In this document: positions 34,317-43,871 of the stretch, one piece after another
How positions within the stretch are numbered: position 1 is the stretch's first letter
Layout: every line of letters starts with the position of its first letter
DNA from: Thiohalophilus sp046483665
GTDB lineage: Bacteria > Pseudomonadota > Gammaproteobacteria > UBA6429 > Thiohalophilaceae
Assembly (NCBI RefSeq): GCF_046483665.1
Contig: NZ_JAWOCR010000039.1
Span: 32,377-96,376, forward strand
Direction of reading: 5' to 3'
DNA: 64,000 nt
Notes under the pieces: model-generated
Databases searched by the model: none
What the model saw: the letters and a program-made list of their open reading frames with translations, nothing else
What the model was told of the DNA's origin: nothing
Translations under genes and position numbers: made by a program

Positions 34317-35291
34317 TTAAACCGCCTGGATGCCGAGTTTGTCGAACAGTTGCATATCGTGGTCGGCACCGGGGTTGGGGGTAGTCAGCAGTTTTTCGCC
34401 GTAGAAGACCGAGTTGGCGCCGGCCAGGAAGCACAGTGCCTGCATTTCATCGGACATCTCCTCGCGTCCGGCCGACAGGCGCACGTAGGATCCGGGCATC
34501 AGGATCCGGGCCACGGCAATGCTGCGCACGAATTCGATGTGGTCGAAATCCCCGGCTTCCTGCAGCGGCGTGCCTTCCACGCGTACCAACATGTTGATGG
34601 GCACGCTTTCGGGATGCTGCGGCTGATTGGCCAGTTGTTGCATCAGCCGGGCACGATCATAACGGCTCTCACCCATGCCGAGGATGCCGCCGCAACAGAC
34701 ATGCATGCCGGCATTGCGCACGTGTTCCAGGGTATCGAGGCGATCCTGGTAGGTCCGGGTAGTGATTACCTCGCCGTAATATTCCGGCGAGGTATCCAGG
34801 TTATGGTTGTAATAATCGAGTCCCGCTTCCCTGAGCCGCCGGCTCTGGCTTTCGGTCAGCATCCCCAGGGTCAGGCAGGTTTCCAGTCCGAGATCCTTGA
34901 CCGCCCGTACCATCTCGATGACCGGCTCCAGATCCCGATCTTTCGGGCTGCGCCAGGCCGCGCCCATGCAAAAGCGGCTGGAGCCATTGGCTTTGGCCGC
35001 CTTCGCGGATTCGATTACCTCTTCCAGGGGCATGAGCGGTTCGACTTCCAGGCCGGTATCGTAACGAATGCTTTGCGGACAATAACCGCAATCCTCCGGA
35101 CATTTACCGGTCTTGATGCTCAGCAGCGTGCTGACCTGCACCTGGTTGGGCTCGAAATAGTGGCGGTGTACCTGCTGGGCATGGAACAGCAGATCATTGA
35201 ATGGCAGATTGAACAGGCCATCGATCTCCTCGACCTGCCAGTCATGGCGAAGATTGTTATCGATCGTGGTAGCGCTGGCGATTTGTGACAT
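34317..35291 (-). CDS. bioB: Biotin synthase BioB
   Basis: Radical SAM enzyme that inserts sulfur into dethiobiotin. The 324-aa protein has the SAM-cluster cysteines C64, C68 and C71 (CPEDCGYC) and later Cys and Arg residues for the [2Fe-2S] cluster (CMGAAW, CLTLGM, CCGGILGMGE, YVRLSAGR). Its start codon directly abuts the stop of the 4-TM membrane protein gene, so the two are co-transcribed. Confidence 0.97.
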   Translation of the reverse strand: MSQIASATTIDNNLRHDWQVEEIDGLFNLPFNDLLFHAQQVHRHYFEPNQVQVSTLLSIKTGKCPEDCGYCPQSIRYDTGLEVEPLMPLEEVIESAKAAKANGSSRFCMGAAWRSPKDRDLEPVIEMVRAVKDLGLETCLTLGMLTESQSRRLREAGLDYYNHNLDTSPEYYGEVITTRTYQDRLDTLEHVRNAGMHVCCGGILGMGESRYDRARLMQQLANQPQHPESVPINMLVRVEGTPLQEAGDFDHIEFVRSIAVARILMPGSYVRLSAGREEMSDEMQALCFLAGANSVFYGEKLLTTPNPGADHDMQLFDKLGIQAV

Positions 35292-35696
35292 TTAGTTCTC
35301 CCCTTCCCCGTACGTGTCTTGCCAGGGCTCTTGTTGAATGCGATACAGCTCCCACAGCGACCAGGGGATCAGAATCAACGCGACGATACCGCCGGTGATG
35401 ATCCACAACTGCCACTGTGTGCCATAAAAGGTACCTACCGGGATGACGATGCCGAATGCCCCATAAAACCGGTAGGCCGCCTGCTGGGTGTAATGCCCGA
35501 CCCGCTCATTGGGATGGTGGCGGGCGATGGTGTAGACCGCGATGGAGACACCAAACCACAAAATCGGCGGCACCACCATCAGAATAAACATGAAAATCAG
35601 AGTCATGGCGGGCGGCTCCCCCAGCAGGATCCAGGGCGCCATGATCAGCCCCGGCGCCACGGCAATGATATTGCCGATATTGAACAGGCGCGCCAT
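35292..35696 (-). CDS. Four-helix membrane protein of unknown function, upstream of bioB
   Basis: A 134-aa protein (from ATG 35696, MARLFNIGNIIAV) with four predicted helices at about 7-27, 33-56, 82-98 and 102-122. An in-frame ATG at 35795 adds 33 residues of low-quality sequence, so the shorter form is preferred; the start is uncertain. The stop and the bioB ATG are adjacent. No known biotin transporter signature (BioY) is seen. Function unknown; the linkage may reflect co-regulation only. Confidence 0.7.
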   Translation of the reverse strand: MARLFNIGNIIAVAPGLIMAPWILLGEPPAMTLIFMFILMVVPPILWFGVSIAVYTIARHHPNERVGHYTQQAAYRFYGAFGIVIPVGTFYGTQWQLWIITGGIVALILIPWSLWELYRIQQEPWQDTYGEGEN

Positions 35697-35830
35697 CCGG
35701 CGACAACTGTCAGCACTGATAAAATAGCTTGAAGTGCTGTTTTGCGATTCCACGGCGCATGACTCTCGGCTAGACTGGGGGGCAAGGAACCGCATAATAG
35801 ACACCCCACCGCCGGTGTCAACTCGCAAGG

Positions 35831-36535
35831 ATGCGCAGAGTGAACAACTGGTTAAATTTCGAGCTTTTTCGGCCGATCTGCTGGCTCTGCCATGCACCGC
35901 TGGCGCCCGGCCAACCCCTGTGCGCCGCCTGTCTCGCCGCCCTGCCGCACAATCAACATGCCTGCCACCGTTGTGCCCTGCCTACGGCCCCCGACCAGAC
36001 CCTGTGTGGCCAGTGTCTGGTCCGTCCACCGCACTATCAACAGGCGCTGATTCCCTTCGTTTATGCGCGTCCCATCGACCAGTTGATTACCGCTTTCAAG
36101 TTCCAACAGCGGCTGCAATATGCCCGCCTGTTGGGCGAATTGCTGAGCGAGCTCCTGCCACCAAATCGCCTCGCAACGCTGGATGTCCTGTTGCCGGTCC
36201 CCCTGCATCCGCAACGTCTGCGTGAACGGGGCTACAATCAGTCACTGGAGATCGGTCGTTTCCTCGCACGGCAGTACCAGTTGCCTTTGCCGGTGCATCT
36301 CTGTCACCGGGTTCGTCCAACCGCCGTACAGAGCAGCCTGCCTCTGGCGCAACGGGCGAGGAATCTGCACCGGGCATTTTATACCCATGCCGATCTGCAA
36401 GGTTGCGCCATTGGGATCATTGACGACGTGGTCACCAGCGGTCATACCGTTAACGAACTGGCCCATTGCCTGCAATGCGCCGGGGCGGGGCCAATCACCG
36501 TCATCGCGGTTGCTCGTGCTGACTTTCCACGCTGA
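35831..36535 (+). CDS. comF: ComF-family phosphoribosyltransferase-like protein
   Basis: A 234-aa cytosolic protein with an N-terminal double zinc finger (CWLC, CAAC, CHRC and CGQC in the first 60 residues) and a C-terminal type I phosphoribosyltransferase fold: VPLHPQRLRERGYNQ and the PRPP loop IGIIDDVVTSGHT. ComF proteins act in DNA uptake for transformation. It is divergent from the bio run; CATAAT at 35793-35798 preceded 17 bp earlier by TAGACT may be its promoter. comF next to the bio genes is a common gammaproteobacterial arrangement. Confidence 0.93.
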   Translation: MRRVNNWLNFELFRPICWLCHAPLAPGQPLCAACLAALPHNQHACHRCALPTAPDQTLCGQCLVRPPHYQQALIPFVYARPIDQLITAFKFQQRLQYARLLGELLSELLPPNRLATLDVLLPVPLHPQRLRERGYNQSLEIGRFLARQYQLPLPVHLCHRVRPTAVQSSLPLAQRARNLHRAFYTHADLQGCAIGIIDDVVTSGHTVNELAHCLQCAGAGPITVIAVARADFPR

Positions 36536-36572
36536 AACGCCGGTATCTTCACCGAGTGACGAGCGCTGGAAT

Positions 36573-36600
36573 TAACGCAAAAAGCGTAAAGAGCGCAAAG
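36573..36600. repeat. Degenerate AACGCAAA/GCGCAAAG repeat, single copy
   Basis: TAACGCAAAAAGCGTAAAG followed by AGCGCAAAG resembles the left arm of the 34101 repeat. It is in the 243-bp gap between the convergent comF and beta-barrel genes; the rest of that gap shows no gene or terminator. Confidence 0.5.
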
Positions 36601-36778
36601 AAGATAATGATTTATTGTTGTGGGGTGAATAAAACGGCGTCCAGCATGGACATAATCACCGAACAGTACCGGAAAAACAGTAAATGGAATCGTCGCTGGA
36701 TCCGGTATGTTCAAGGCAGTGGGCGAGCAGGATACATCCTTCTGTTTTAAGGTTATTGCCTGCAACCCGCCCCCAAGA

Positions 36779-37432
36779 TCAGAAATCCATGAACAGATCG
36801 AGGAAGATGCCTCTGGATTCATATTCCAGTGGGGGGGCGGTCTGGCCGTTATCCAGGGAATATTGCTGGTGTCGCCAGCCGCCTTCAAGCCCGAGGCCGC
36901 GATGCCATTTGTATTGCAGCTTGGCCTGATAATCAAAGGCACGGGCCCGTTCGCTATCGCGATGGCTGCCTTCCAGTGAAGCCGACAATCCGTCAAACGG
37001 CAGTTCGAACAGGGCGGTGGCATAAAACATGGGAATGGCCTGGTTGAAATTATGTACGGCAGCCGGGCCTTCCGCCTGCGGATAACGACCTGTCGCTTCG
37101 AGATACTTGATATTGAGCCCCAGATCCAGTGACATACCGTGCGCCGTACTGACCGGATAGAACAAGCGGGTGTCATATTCCTGCAAACGATCGGCCGTAC
37201 CGGCCGAGGCCGAAAGTGCGTCCACGTTCTGTAACCGGGGTTGCAGAATAGTCTGGCGGGATTCGCTGTCGTCATGCAGCTGCAGGGTCCGCCGGGTTTC
37301 TGCATCCAGGTTCAGACTAAACTGCGGCAAGTAGCCCGGCTCATGCTCACCGGCATACAGCGGCGGTGCCATGAGCAGCAGGCTCACGGCGACACTGAGC
37401 AATCCGGCATTGAGATACTTGATCAGGAACAT
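36779..37432 (-). CDS. Predicted outer-membrane beta-barrel protein at the end of the msh operon
   Basis: A 217-aa protein (start MFLIKYLNAGLL chosen to give a clean signal peptide, cut near LYA-GE) made of alternating-polarity beta segments and ending in aromatic Phe (FLDLFMDF), the usual barrel C-terminus for insertion by BAM. An in-frame start 16 codons upstream is possible. It lies 88 bp after mshN in the same direction. I do not recognise a family; position suggests a link to the pilus system. Confidence 0.7.
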   Translation of the reverse strand: MFLIKYLNAGLLSVAVSLLLMAPPLYAGEHEPGYLPQFSLNLDAETRRTLQLHDDSESRQTILQPRLQNVDALSASAGTADRLQEYDTRLFYPVSTAHGMSLDLGLNIKYLEATGRYPQAEGPAAVHNFNQAIPMFYATALFELPFDGLSASLEGSHRDSERARAFDYQAKLQYKWHRGLGLEGGWRHQQYSLDNGQTAPPLEYESRGIFLDLFMDF

Positions 37433-37520
37433 GGGCAAGGTCGGCAAGAATTCGTTGCCACTGATTATAGAACAGACCACCAGCGCAAACCACTCGCCAA
37501 AACGTGACCTGGTGCGGAAT

Positions 37521-38618
37521 TTACAATCCCGCAGCCGCCAGCGCGCTCAGTCGTTTTTCGGCAAACTCTTTAAGATTTCCCGGCAGGGCCGGGCTGTTCC
37601 TGGCCCGTTTATAGGCAGAGCGTGCCTCGGTGTATTTCTGCAGCTGTTCCAGGGAAATCCCCAACCCGATCCACCAGTTCCCCTGACGGGGGTTGAGCCG
37701 CAAAAGATCCCGGTAGGTTGCCGCGGCTTTGAGATGGTAGCCCGCCTGCTGATAGATCGCCGCCAGCAGGGCATGATAATCACTGTCCACCCCCATCTGC
37801 GGCGGCTGACGTTCGAGCACGGTGATGGCCTGCGCCGCTTTGCCCTGCTTGAGCAGAACCCGGGCGTAAAGTTTGGCAAACGTACTGTTCTGCGGCGCCA
37901 GGGACACACCCTCTTTCAACAAGGTGGCCGCTTCCACATAACGCCCGCTTTTAATATAAACCCCGGCCAGCAGCTCCCGGGCCCTGTGATGTTGCCGGTA
38001 ATGCTGCAATGCTTCCCGCAAGTGGCGTTCGCCGGCTTCATTTTGATCCCGGCCGAGTAATTGATAACCCTTTTTGTATGCCAGCTCCGCGCGCTGTTCA
38101 TCGCTCAATGGCCGACTGCGCTTGGTGACCGGTTGCGATGCCCTGTTCGCCGTATCGGTCTGCGCCGAACGGCGTTCGGGCCGTGACGAGGCGGATTCCG
38201 GCTCGGGCCTGGCGGCCGGTTTATTCTGCGACGGGTCCGCAGTTTTCGGCGCGGCGTTTTCCTCGGTCGCATCCTGTTCCGCCGTTGCCAACCCGGACCT
38301 GACTCTCTCAGTGGGTGGAGCAGTTTGCTCGCCGTCCGCTTGTGGCAACGGGGCGGTTTCGACCGCTTGCACCGGGGCCGTGGCGACCGGCGGCGCGCTT
38401 GCCCCGGACGATTGCGGCACATTGAAATAGAACCAGCCAAGCACACCGACGACCACTACCAGTAATACCAGTGCCGCAGTCAGGGTATAAATCAGATAGG
38501 GCGGACGCCGACGGGACACCGTATACCGATTCACGCCTTGCAACGTACCGTCCGGCGATGCCACCGAATCGGCCCGCCGTTTTTCCAGATCCTTGAGCAT
38601 CTGGTTAATCAGGCTCAT
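37521..38618 (-). CDS. mshN: MSHA biogenesis TPR protein MshN
   Basis: A 365-aa membrane-anchored protein. The start MSLINQMLKDLEKRRA is diagnostic for MshN-type proteins, followed by a helix (about 44-66), a long Pro/Ala/Glu-rich linker (about 70-170) and tetratricopeptide repeats to the C-terminus. It overlaps mshM by 4 bp. The TPR part probably sits in the periplasm and helps pilus or secretin assembly. Confidence 0.88.
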   Translation of the reverse strand: MSLINQMLKDLEKRRADSVASPDGTLQGVNRYTVSRRRPPYLIYTLTAALVLLVVVVGVLGWFYFNVPQSSGASAPPVATAPVQAVETAPLPQADGEQTAPPTERVRSGLATAEQDATEENAAPKTADPSQNKPAARPEPESASSRPERRSAQTDTANRASQPVTKRSRPLSDEQRAELAYKKGYQLLGRDQNEAGERHLREALQHYRQHHRARELLAGVYIKSGRYVEAATLLKEGVSLAPQNSTFAKLYARVLLKQGKAAQAITVLERQPPQMGVDSDYHALLAAIYQQAGYHLKAAATYRDLLRLNPRQGNWWIGLGISLEQLQKYTEARSAYKRARNSPALPGNLKEFAEKRLSALAAAGL

Positions 38619-39544
38619 AAACTGACTCCCGGCAACCTGTCACCCTGCCAGTAGAACACTATAACCGACACCAGCACGGTCACCGCAACCAGCCACCACG
38701 ACCAGTAGCGCCGAGGCGGACGTGACAGCTGGGCATCCTCGGTATCCCTGACCGCCAGACGCATATGTTGCTCGTCAACCGTGGTATCGCCCCGTCCATA
38801 GGCGGCCATCATCGCTTTGTGTGACAGAATATTGATCAACCGCGGTATACCGCGACTGCATTTATATAACGTGCGCATCGCCCCGTGCTCGAATAGTCCG
38901 CCTCCCTGGTAGCCGGCCACCACCAGCCTGTGAGAGACATAGGAATCGAGTCCCTCGCGATCGATCGGCTCCAGTCGATAGGAGAAACTAATGCGTTGCT
39001 TGAGCTGACGAACCTGCCGGGTATTCAGCCGATCATCCAGTTCCGGCTGACCAAACAATACCACCTGCATCAGCTTGTATTTTTCCGTTTCCAGGTTGGT
39101 CAACAGGCGCAGAGTCTCCAGGGTATCGGTCGGTATGGCCTGAGCCTCATCCAGACATAACACAACTTTACAGCCTTCAGCAGTCAGTTCAATCAGTCGA
39201 TCACTGATCAGCTTTTGCAACTGGTACTGTCCGTAAGGCCGGTTAGACAGGGTAACACCCAACTCCGTAGCCAGGCCGGCCAGCAGACCGGAAGGTGTCA
39301 CCATCGGATTGGGAATATAAGCAGTGAAAAAATCCTTATCCAGTGTGTTGAGCAGCTTGCGACACAGTAATGTTTTACCGGTGCCGACCTCGCCGGTCAC
39401 TTTGATAAATCCCTCACCACTGCGCAGGGCTACCAGCAAGGTATTCAGGGCGTCGGCATAATGCCCGTAAGAAAAAAAATAGGCCGTATCCGGAGTTATC
39501 GAAAAGGGCACTTCCCGCAGTCCGAAATGTTGCAGATACATCAT
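38615..39544 (-). CDS. mshM: MSHA biogenesis ATPase MshM (ExeA/GspA-like)
   Basis: A 309-aa AAA+ ATPase with the family start MYLQHFGLREVPFSITPD, Walker A GEVGTGKT (about 51-58), Walker B VVLCLDEAQ near 131, and a C-terminal membrane helix (about 284-303). ExeA-type ATPases help the secretin cross the peptidoglycan. It is translationally coupled to mshN. Confidence 0.93.
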   Translation of the reverse strand: MMYLQHFGLREVPFSITPDTAYFFSYGHYADALNTLLVALRSGEGFIKVTGEVGTGKTLLCRKLLNTLDKDFFTAYIPNPMVTPSGLLAGLATELGVTLSNRPYGQYQLQKLISDRLIELTAEGCKVVLCLDEAQAIPTDTLETLRLLTNLETEKYKLMQVVLFGQPELDDRLNTRQVRQLKQRISFSYRLEPIDREGLDSYVSHRLVVAGYQGGGLFEHGAMRTLYKCSRGIPRLINILSHKAMMAAYGRGDTTVDEQHMRLAVRDTEDAQLSRPPRRYWSWWLVAVTVLVSVIVFYWQGDRLPGVSL

Positions 39545-39568
39545 GTTCTTGCGCCCATTTTTTGCCTA

Positions 39569-41293
39569 CTATCGGTTACGCATCTGCCGTATCCGTTCCT
39601 GCGAGGAACGAACCGCATCGGACCACGTATCATCTCCTTCGACCAGTACCGGCTTGAGCAAAATGATCAGTTCGCTCTTGCGAGTCACTTCACGGGTATG
39701 ACGGAACAGACCGCCAATCAACGGCAAATCGCCGAGTAACGGCACCGAGGCATCCTCATCGGTGACCGAATCCTGCATCAGCCCCCCGATGACAACAACC
39801 TGGCCACTGCGAGCACGGATAATGCTGTCTGATTCCCTGATAGTACTGATTGCCAGCGGCACACTGAAGTTGGTGCTCGAGGAGACACTGATATTTTTGG
39901 TTTTTTCGGTGACCGTACTGACTGACGGATGAACATGCAAAATGATATTGCCGTCATCGCTGATCTGGGGGATCACATCCAGCGCCACCCCGCTGAAGAA
40001 CGGCGTCAGTTCCACGTTACTGCTGGTGGTCGAGGTCCCGGTGGTAATGTCGGTGTTGGAGGCGACGTCGGTGATAAAGAACTCATCCTCGCCAACCTTG
40101 ATGACCGCCTTCTGATTGTTAATGGTCGAGACCTTCGGACTGGAAAGGACCTGTACATCACCCTGGGTCTTGAGCAGTTCGATAAAGGCAGCAAAATCGT
40201 TACCGATGTTCAGCGCCATGGAGAAAACGCCGCCAAAAGCCGAAGCCGCCGAGCCATCCACCTGGTTGAGGGCGCTGGGATTGAGATTCCCGTCACCGCC
40301 GGCAGTATTCGCCACGCCCGAGCCGCCGAAGACACTGCCGCCGCCGGTCTGGTTGATCAAAAAGCTGTTATTGGCCGTATCGTGCAGAGCTGACCAGTTG
40401 ATACCGCTTTGAAACCGCTCATTGAGTTCGACTTCGATAATCCTGGCCTCAAGAATGACCTGCCGTTGAACGACATTCTGGGTGGATTTGATAAAGCGTT
40501 CCACCGCGCGCAGTTCCGCCGGCATGGCATTGACCACGACCAGTCCTGACTGGCGATTGACCACCACATTGCGCCCTTCCTTGTTGCCCACGATAGTCTT
40601 CAGGGCGGACTCCATACCCTTCCAGAAATCCGACTCGGATTCGGTGTTGATGGAACTGCCGGAGAGGGTATTGGTCTGCCCGCCCGGCTGGTTGATATTG
40701 CTTCCCCCGCCGGCCAGCCCTCCCGTACTTCCTGTCCCGCTGGCCGGGGCATTCTCGGTGACTTGCCCGGAACTGACCCGCAGGTTGGAGACCCCTTTGC
40801 GCTTGATGTCCAGATAATCAAGACTGAAAATACGGGAGGTCAGCGTATTGGGAAACACCCTGAACCCGGTGCGGGTCTGGTCATAATCATAACCATAGAC
40901 ATCGCGCACGACTTCCATCACGTCAGCCACCGTCACATTCTTCAAATCCAGCGTAATGCGCCCGTCCACATCCGGGTGCATCACCATGTTGTGCGGTGTA
41001 CCTTCTACCAGTTCCATGAAAAAACGCCGCACGTCGGCGCGATTGACCTTGATATCAAAACGCGGCTCGGTATCAATGCCGCTGCTGTCGGGCAACTGCA
41101 GATGAAACTCCGGCATCAGGGCCTCGCTGATACTGGCCGGGGCGTCACCCTGTCGATCGGCCGAACGGGCTCCCGCTTCATTGAGCGCCTCGTCAATCGA
41201 TTCCAGCGTCGCCGGTGGCGGCTGGGTACCTGCACAGGCGACCAGTTGCGCGATACAACCGGCGACGAGGGTCATTTTCAGTGTTTTTGTCAT
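39569..41293 (-). CDS. mshL: MSHA-type pilus secretin MshL
   Basis: Outer-membrane secretin through which the pilus is extruded. The 574-aa precursor has a lipoprotein signal (lipobox LVAC), an N-terminal STN-like domain, N domains near 75-290 with a Gly/Ser/Asn-rich insert around 190-215, and the C-terminal secretin core (VLSSPKVSTINNQKAVIKVGED, VPLLGDLPLIGGLFR). ATG 41293 is chosen over an in-frame GTG five codons earlier because GGAAC lies at good spacing. Confidence 0.93.
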   Translation of the reverse strand: MTKTLKMTLVAGCIAQLVACAGTQPPPATLESIDEALNEAGARSADRQGDAPASISEALMPEFHLQLPDSSGIDTEPRFDIKVNRADVRRFFMELVEGTPHNMVMHPDVDGRITLDLKNVTVADVMEVVRDVYGYDYDQTRTGFRVFPNTLTSRIFSLDYLDIKRKGVSNLRVSSGQVTENAPASGTGSTGGLAGGGSNINQPGGQTNTLSGSSINTESESDFWKGMESALKTIVGNKEGRNVVVNRQSGLVVVNAMPAELRAVERFIKSTQNVVQRQVILEARIIEVELNERFQSGINWSALHDTANNSFLINQTGGGSVFGGSGVANTAGGDGNLNPSALNQVDGSAASAFGGVFSMALNIGNDFAAFIELLKTQGDVQVLSSPKVSTINNQKAVIKVGEDEFFITDVASNTDITTGTSTTSSNVELTPFFSGVALDVIPQISDDGNIILHVHPSVSTVTEKTKNISVSSSTNFSVPLAISTIRESDSIIRARSGQVVVIGGLMQDSVTDEDASVPLLGDLPLIGGLFRHTREVTRKSELIILLKPVLVEGDDTWSDAVRSSQERIRQMRNR

Positions 41294-41343
41294 AGCATGT
41301 TCCAGCACGATTACCTGCTCCGCGGCCAGGCCGCGATCATTGT

Positions 41344-41676
41344 CTAGCGAAACTGTTTGCGAATACCACCCGGCACCAGCCGGATGACGAACTCTTCCTG
41401 TTTGTAGCGCAACTGTACATATCCCGGCTGAATTGCCAGCACCCTGGCGCCGTGGACGCTGTCGCCCTCCCGCACGCGCTTGCCGTTGATCACAGCGATA
41501 CGTTGCCGCTCGCCGATCTTGATGGTATCGACATGCCAGCTGGGCGCCGTGGATTTACCCCCTGGCACATACAGTCGATACCCCGGCGGCCGGGTTGGAT
41601 CATCCAGCCGGGCGTTCACCGGCACGGCAAACACCAGTCCCAATATCAATAATCCTGTGGCGGTTCTGTCAAACAC
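41344..41676 (-). CDS. mshK: MSHA biogenesis protein MshK
   Basis: A 110-aa secreted protein with a signal peptide (cut near VNA-RL) and the family motif LDDPTRPPG, followed by a PilP-like small beta domain (INGKRVREGDSV, GARVLAIQPGYVQL). It overlaps mshJ by 8 bp. By analogy with PilP it links inner-membrane pilus proteins to the secretin. Confidence 0.88.
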   Translation of the reverse strand: MFDRTATGLLILGLVFAVPVNARLDDPTRPPGYRLYVPGGKSTAPSWHVDTIKIGERQRIAVINGKRVREGDSVHGARVLAIQPGYVQLRYKQEEFVIRLVPGGIRKQFR

Positions 41677-42331
41677 CGATCCAGCCCTCTTCCAGACTCA
41701 GTGTATGCACAGTAATGGTCACACTGGAAACCGGATAACTTTTCACCTGCAGTTGCAGACTGTCCCAGTAAAAATCCCATTTCAATTCCTGCAATGCCTT
41801 GAGGTACTCCAGCGTACTCAGGTAACTACCGCTGAATTCGATCTGCATTCCATGACGGTATACTCCGGAGTCGGGATAGTCACCTTCGCCATCCGCGGAC
41901 AATTCGAGCAACGGTTGAATCGGCAGATTACGCACCGCGATCAACTTGAGATCGGTTTTTTGCGTCAACACCGCTTCCAGTACCTGCGCCATCTGCGCCG
42001 GACTGATCAGACTGGCGGTTTTTTCCTGCAGCCGGGCATCGACCTCGGACAGTTGCTCCTGCAATTTTTCCTGACGCCGACGGTTGGCCTGATCGGGATC
42101 GCGCCCTGACTCACTGTTCATCGCCGCAATCTGTTGTTCGAGGGCCGCAATCTGCGAATCGGCGGTCTGTATGCGGTTACCGAGGCTCTCGTTCTCCCCG
42201 GTCTGGACCAGATAGATAAACTCCAGCCAGACGATGCCGATCACCAGCAGGGCCCCCACGCCCAGAATAAGGCGCTCGCGTAACGTCAGCGCATCAAATC
42301 GTTCAGCCCACTGTTGCAGTGTCTGCTTCAT
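41669..42331 (-). CDS. mshJ: MSHA biogenesis protein MshJ (PilO-like)
   Basis: A 220-aa bitopic protein: short cytoplasmic N-terminus, one helix (about 22-40), a coiled coil (about 48-105) and a periplasmic ferredoxin-like fold. Its layout matches PilO/GspM-type alignment proteins. Overlaps mshI2 by 4 bp and mshK by 8 bp. Confidence 0.88.
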   Translation of the reverse strand: MKQTLQQWAERFDALTLRERLILGVGALLVIGIVWLEFIYLVQTGENESLGNRIQTADSQIAALEQQIAAMNSESGRDPDQANRRRQEKLQEQLSEVDARLQEKTASLISPAQMAQVLEAVLTQKTDLKLIAVRNLPIQPLLELSADGEGDYPDSGVYRHGMQIEFSGSYLSTLEYLKALQELKWDFYWDSLQLQVKSYPVSSVTITVHTLSLEEGWIGV

Positions 42332-42945
42332 TCGGCCGGCTCCTGCTTCACCCGGCTTTGCAACTGAAAGTCCATGTGTCGGGGTTGCTCCGCATTGCGG
42401 CTGATGGACAGGTTATCGAATTCGGTACCGGCGAAAATCGTCTCCGCAGACAGTTTCTGCAAATAATTCGGCACAGACTCGGGCTTGAGACTGCGCCCCT
42501 GCATATCCAGGCGTGTACCACCCTGGCGCAGGGCCAGTTCGGTCAACCACAAACCATCGATGCGCTGGCGTGCCAGTCCCGTCAAATGTTCCACAAAGCC
42601 ATCGGTATTGCCGAAGCGCTTGCCCGACAGCGCCTGCAGAATCTGTTGCTTGGCCGCCAGCTCGTTATTCAGGGCTTCGACGGCCTCCTGCAATTGCCGA
42701 TCGCCCTGGCGAGCTTCAAGTTTCTGGCGCAGTGTCGCGACCTGTTGTTCCAGTTCGGCCTTGCGCTGCTCCCGTTCGGCCAGCTTGGTATTGAGCCCCT
42801 GGTGCTGCCACTGCAAAAATCCGGAGACCAGCGCCAGCAACACGATCAGGCCCAGCACCGCCAGGCCCACCTGCCGTGCGGAAACCGGCTGCTGCTGCTC
42901 GCGGAAGATGTCCTGGTAGAGATTGATCTGCTGATTGGCCATCAT
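42328..42945 (-). CDS. PilN-like pilus assembly protein (MshI2)
   Basis: A 205-aa bitopic protein with the PilN-type cytoplasmic start QINLYQDIFREQQQP, a helix (about 26-46) and a coiled coil (about 50-110) before a small periplasmic domain. It overlaps both neighbours by 4 bp. The start motif binds PilM-type proteins, here MshI. Confidence 0.88.
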   Translation of the reverse strand: MMANQQINLYQDIFREQQQPVSARQVGLAVLGLIVLLALVSGFLQWQHQGLNTKLAEREQRKAELEQQVATLRQKLEARQGDRQLQEAVEALNNELAAKQQILQALSGKRFGNTDGFVEHLTGLARQRIDGLWLTELALRQGGTRLDMQGRSLKPESVPNYLQKLSAETIFAGTEFDNLSISRNAEQPRHMDFQLQSRVKQEPAE

Positions 42946-43871
42946 GTTCCCGGCTCCCGCAGGGCGGCCCCGATGGCCAGCAACGTTTCGGCCCGGGTGT
43001 TTCGATCCGGCAGGGATTCCGCCTCGACCAGCTCACCCAGTTCCAGCGGTTTGATCTGAACTCCCAGGTTACTGCTCATGTATTCGAGCAACTCCGGCAG
43101 CGGCCTCGGGGTCGGGGCCAGCGCCAGATGGCCGATGGGTGGCAACCCGAAATGGCTTTCGAAATAATCCAGCGAGCGCTGGACTTCCAGCACGATGGTG
43201 TCAAACGCGCGCTGTTGATCCGGTGAAATGTCGGCCTCCAGTTGCAGGTCGCTGTCACCGTCTGCCGTGGCGGTGGACGATTCGAGCATGCGATAACCGA
43301 CATCCAGTTCCCGCGCCAGATAAATCGCCCCTTCGCGGGTCAGGGTCAGCAGGCCCGAATCGGGGCCCAGCGACAACATGGCCACTCCGCGGGCATCCTC
43401 GGGCAGGCGAACGGCCAGATTGCGTTGCGCCAGCTCGGGAATATCCACGCAGCACAGATCCGCGCCGGCCTCCTCCAGTTCATCGATATACTGCTTGACC
43501 CGATCCTGATGCGCCGCTACCACATAGACCATGGGCCGACGGCCGCGCTCCTGCTGACCGGGGATAGTAAATACATCCAGCACCGCCTCATTGATATCGA
43601 ACTCGAGCCGGTCCTTGATGCGCCAGCGCACTGCCGCCTGCAACTCGTCTTCGGCCACCTCCGGCGCCTCGATCATTTGCAGGTCAAACTCGCCGTGGTT
43701 GAGCACGGTGCTGACCCGCATGCCGTTCAGGTCCTCTGCGTCCAGTAATCTGGCCAGAGCCCGGGGGCGTTCAGCGAGGGGGACAGCCACAAACTCACAC
43801 GCAACCAGTACCGGTTGCTGTGCCTGATGACGTACGGCCGCCACGGCGATGCCCTGATCGGAAAGATGCAC
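42942..43871 (-). CDS. mshI: MSHA biogenesis protein MshI (PilM-like, actin-fold)
   Basis: A 309-aa (from GTG 43871) cytosolic protein of the PilM/GspL type that anchors the inner-membrane platform. The frame continues upstream through LFGWLKKSRAVPGLVG, a sequence typical of MshI N-termini, to a CTG at 43919 preceded by AAGGGGG at 8 nt. I think translation may really begin there, giving 325 aa, although CTG is a rare start. Downstream overlap with mshI2 is 4 bp. The export ATPase, platform and pilin genes (mshE, mshG, mshA-D) are not in the window. Confidence 0.88.
   Translation of the reverse strand: MHLSDQGIAVAAVRHQAQQPVLVACEFVAVPLAERPRALARLLDAEDLNGMRVSTVLNHGEFDLQMIEAPEVAEDELQAAVRWRIKDRLEFDINEAVLDVFTIPGQQERGRRPMVYVVAAHQDRVKQYIDELEEAGADLCCVDIPELAQRNLAVRLPEDARGVAMLSLGPDSGLLTLTREGAIYLARELDVGYRMLESSTATADGDSDLQLEADISPDQQRAFDTIVLEVQRSLDYFESHFGLPPIGHLALAPTPRPLPELLEYMSSNLGVQIKPLELGELVEAESLPDRNTRAETLLAIGAALREPGT

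Noticed and set aside
34179..35288. A 369-codon plus-strand frame opposite bioB
   Set aside because: Antisense shadow; bioB on the other strand has all radical SAM motifs.
35697..35830. BirA operator for the biotin genes
   Set aside because: No TTGTAAACC...GGTTTACAA-type inverted repeat is present here or before bioF.
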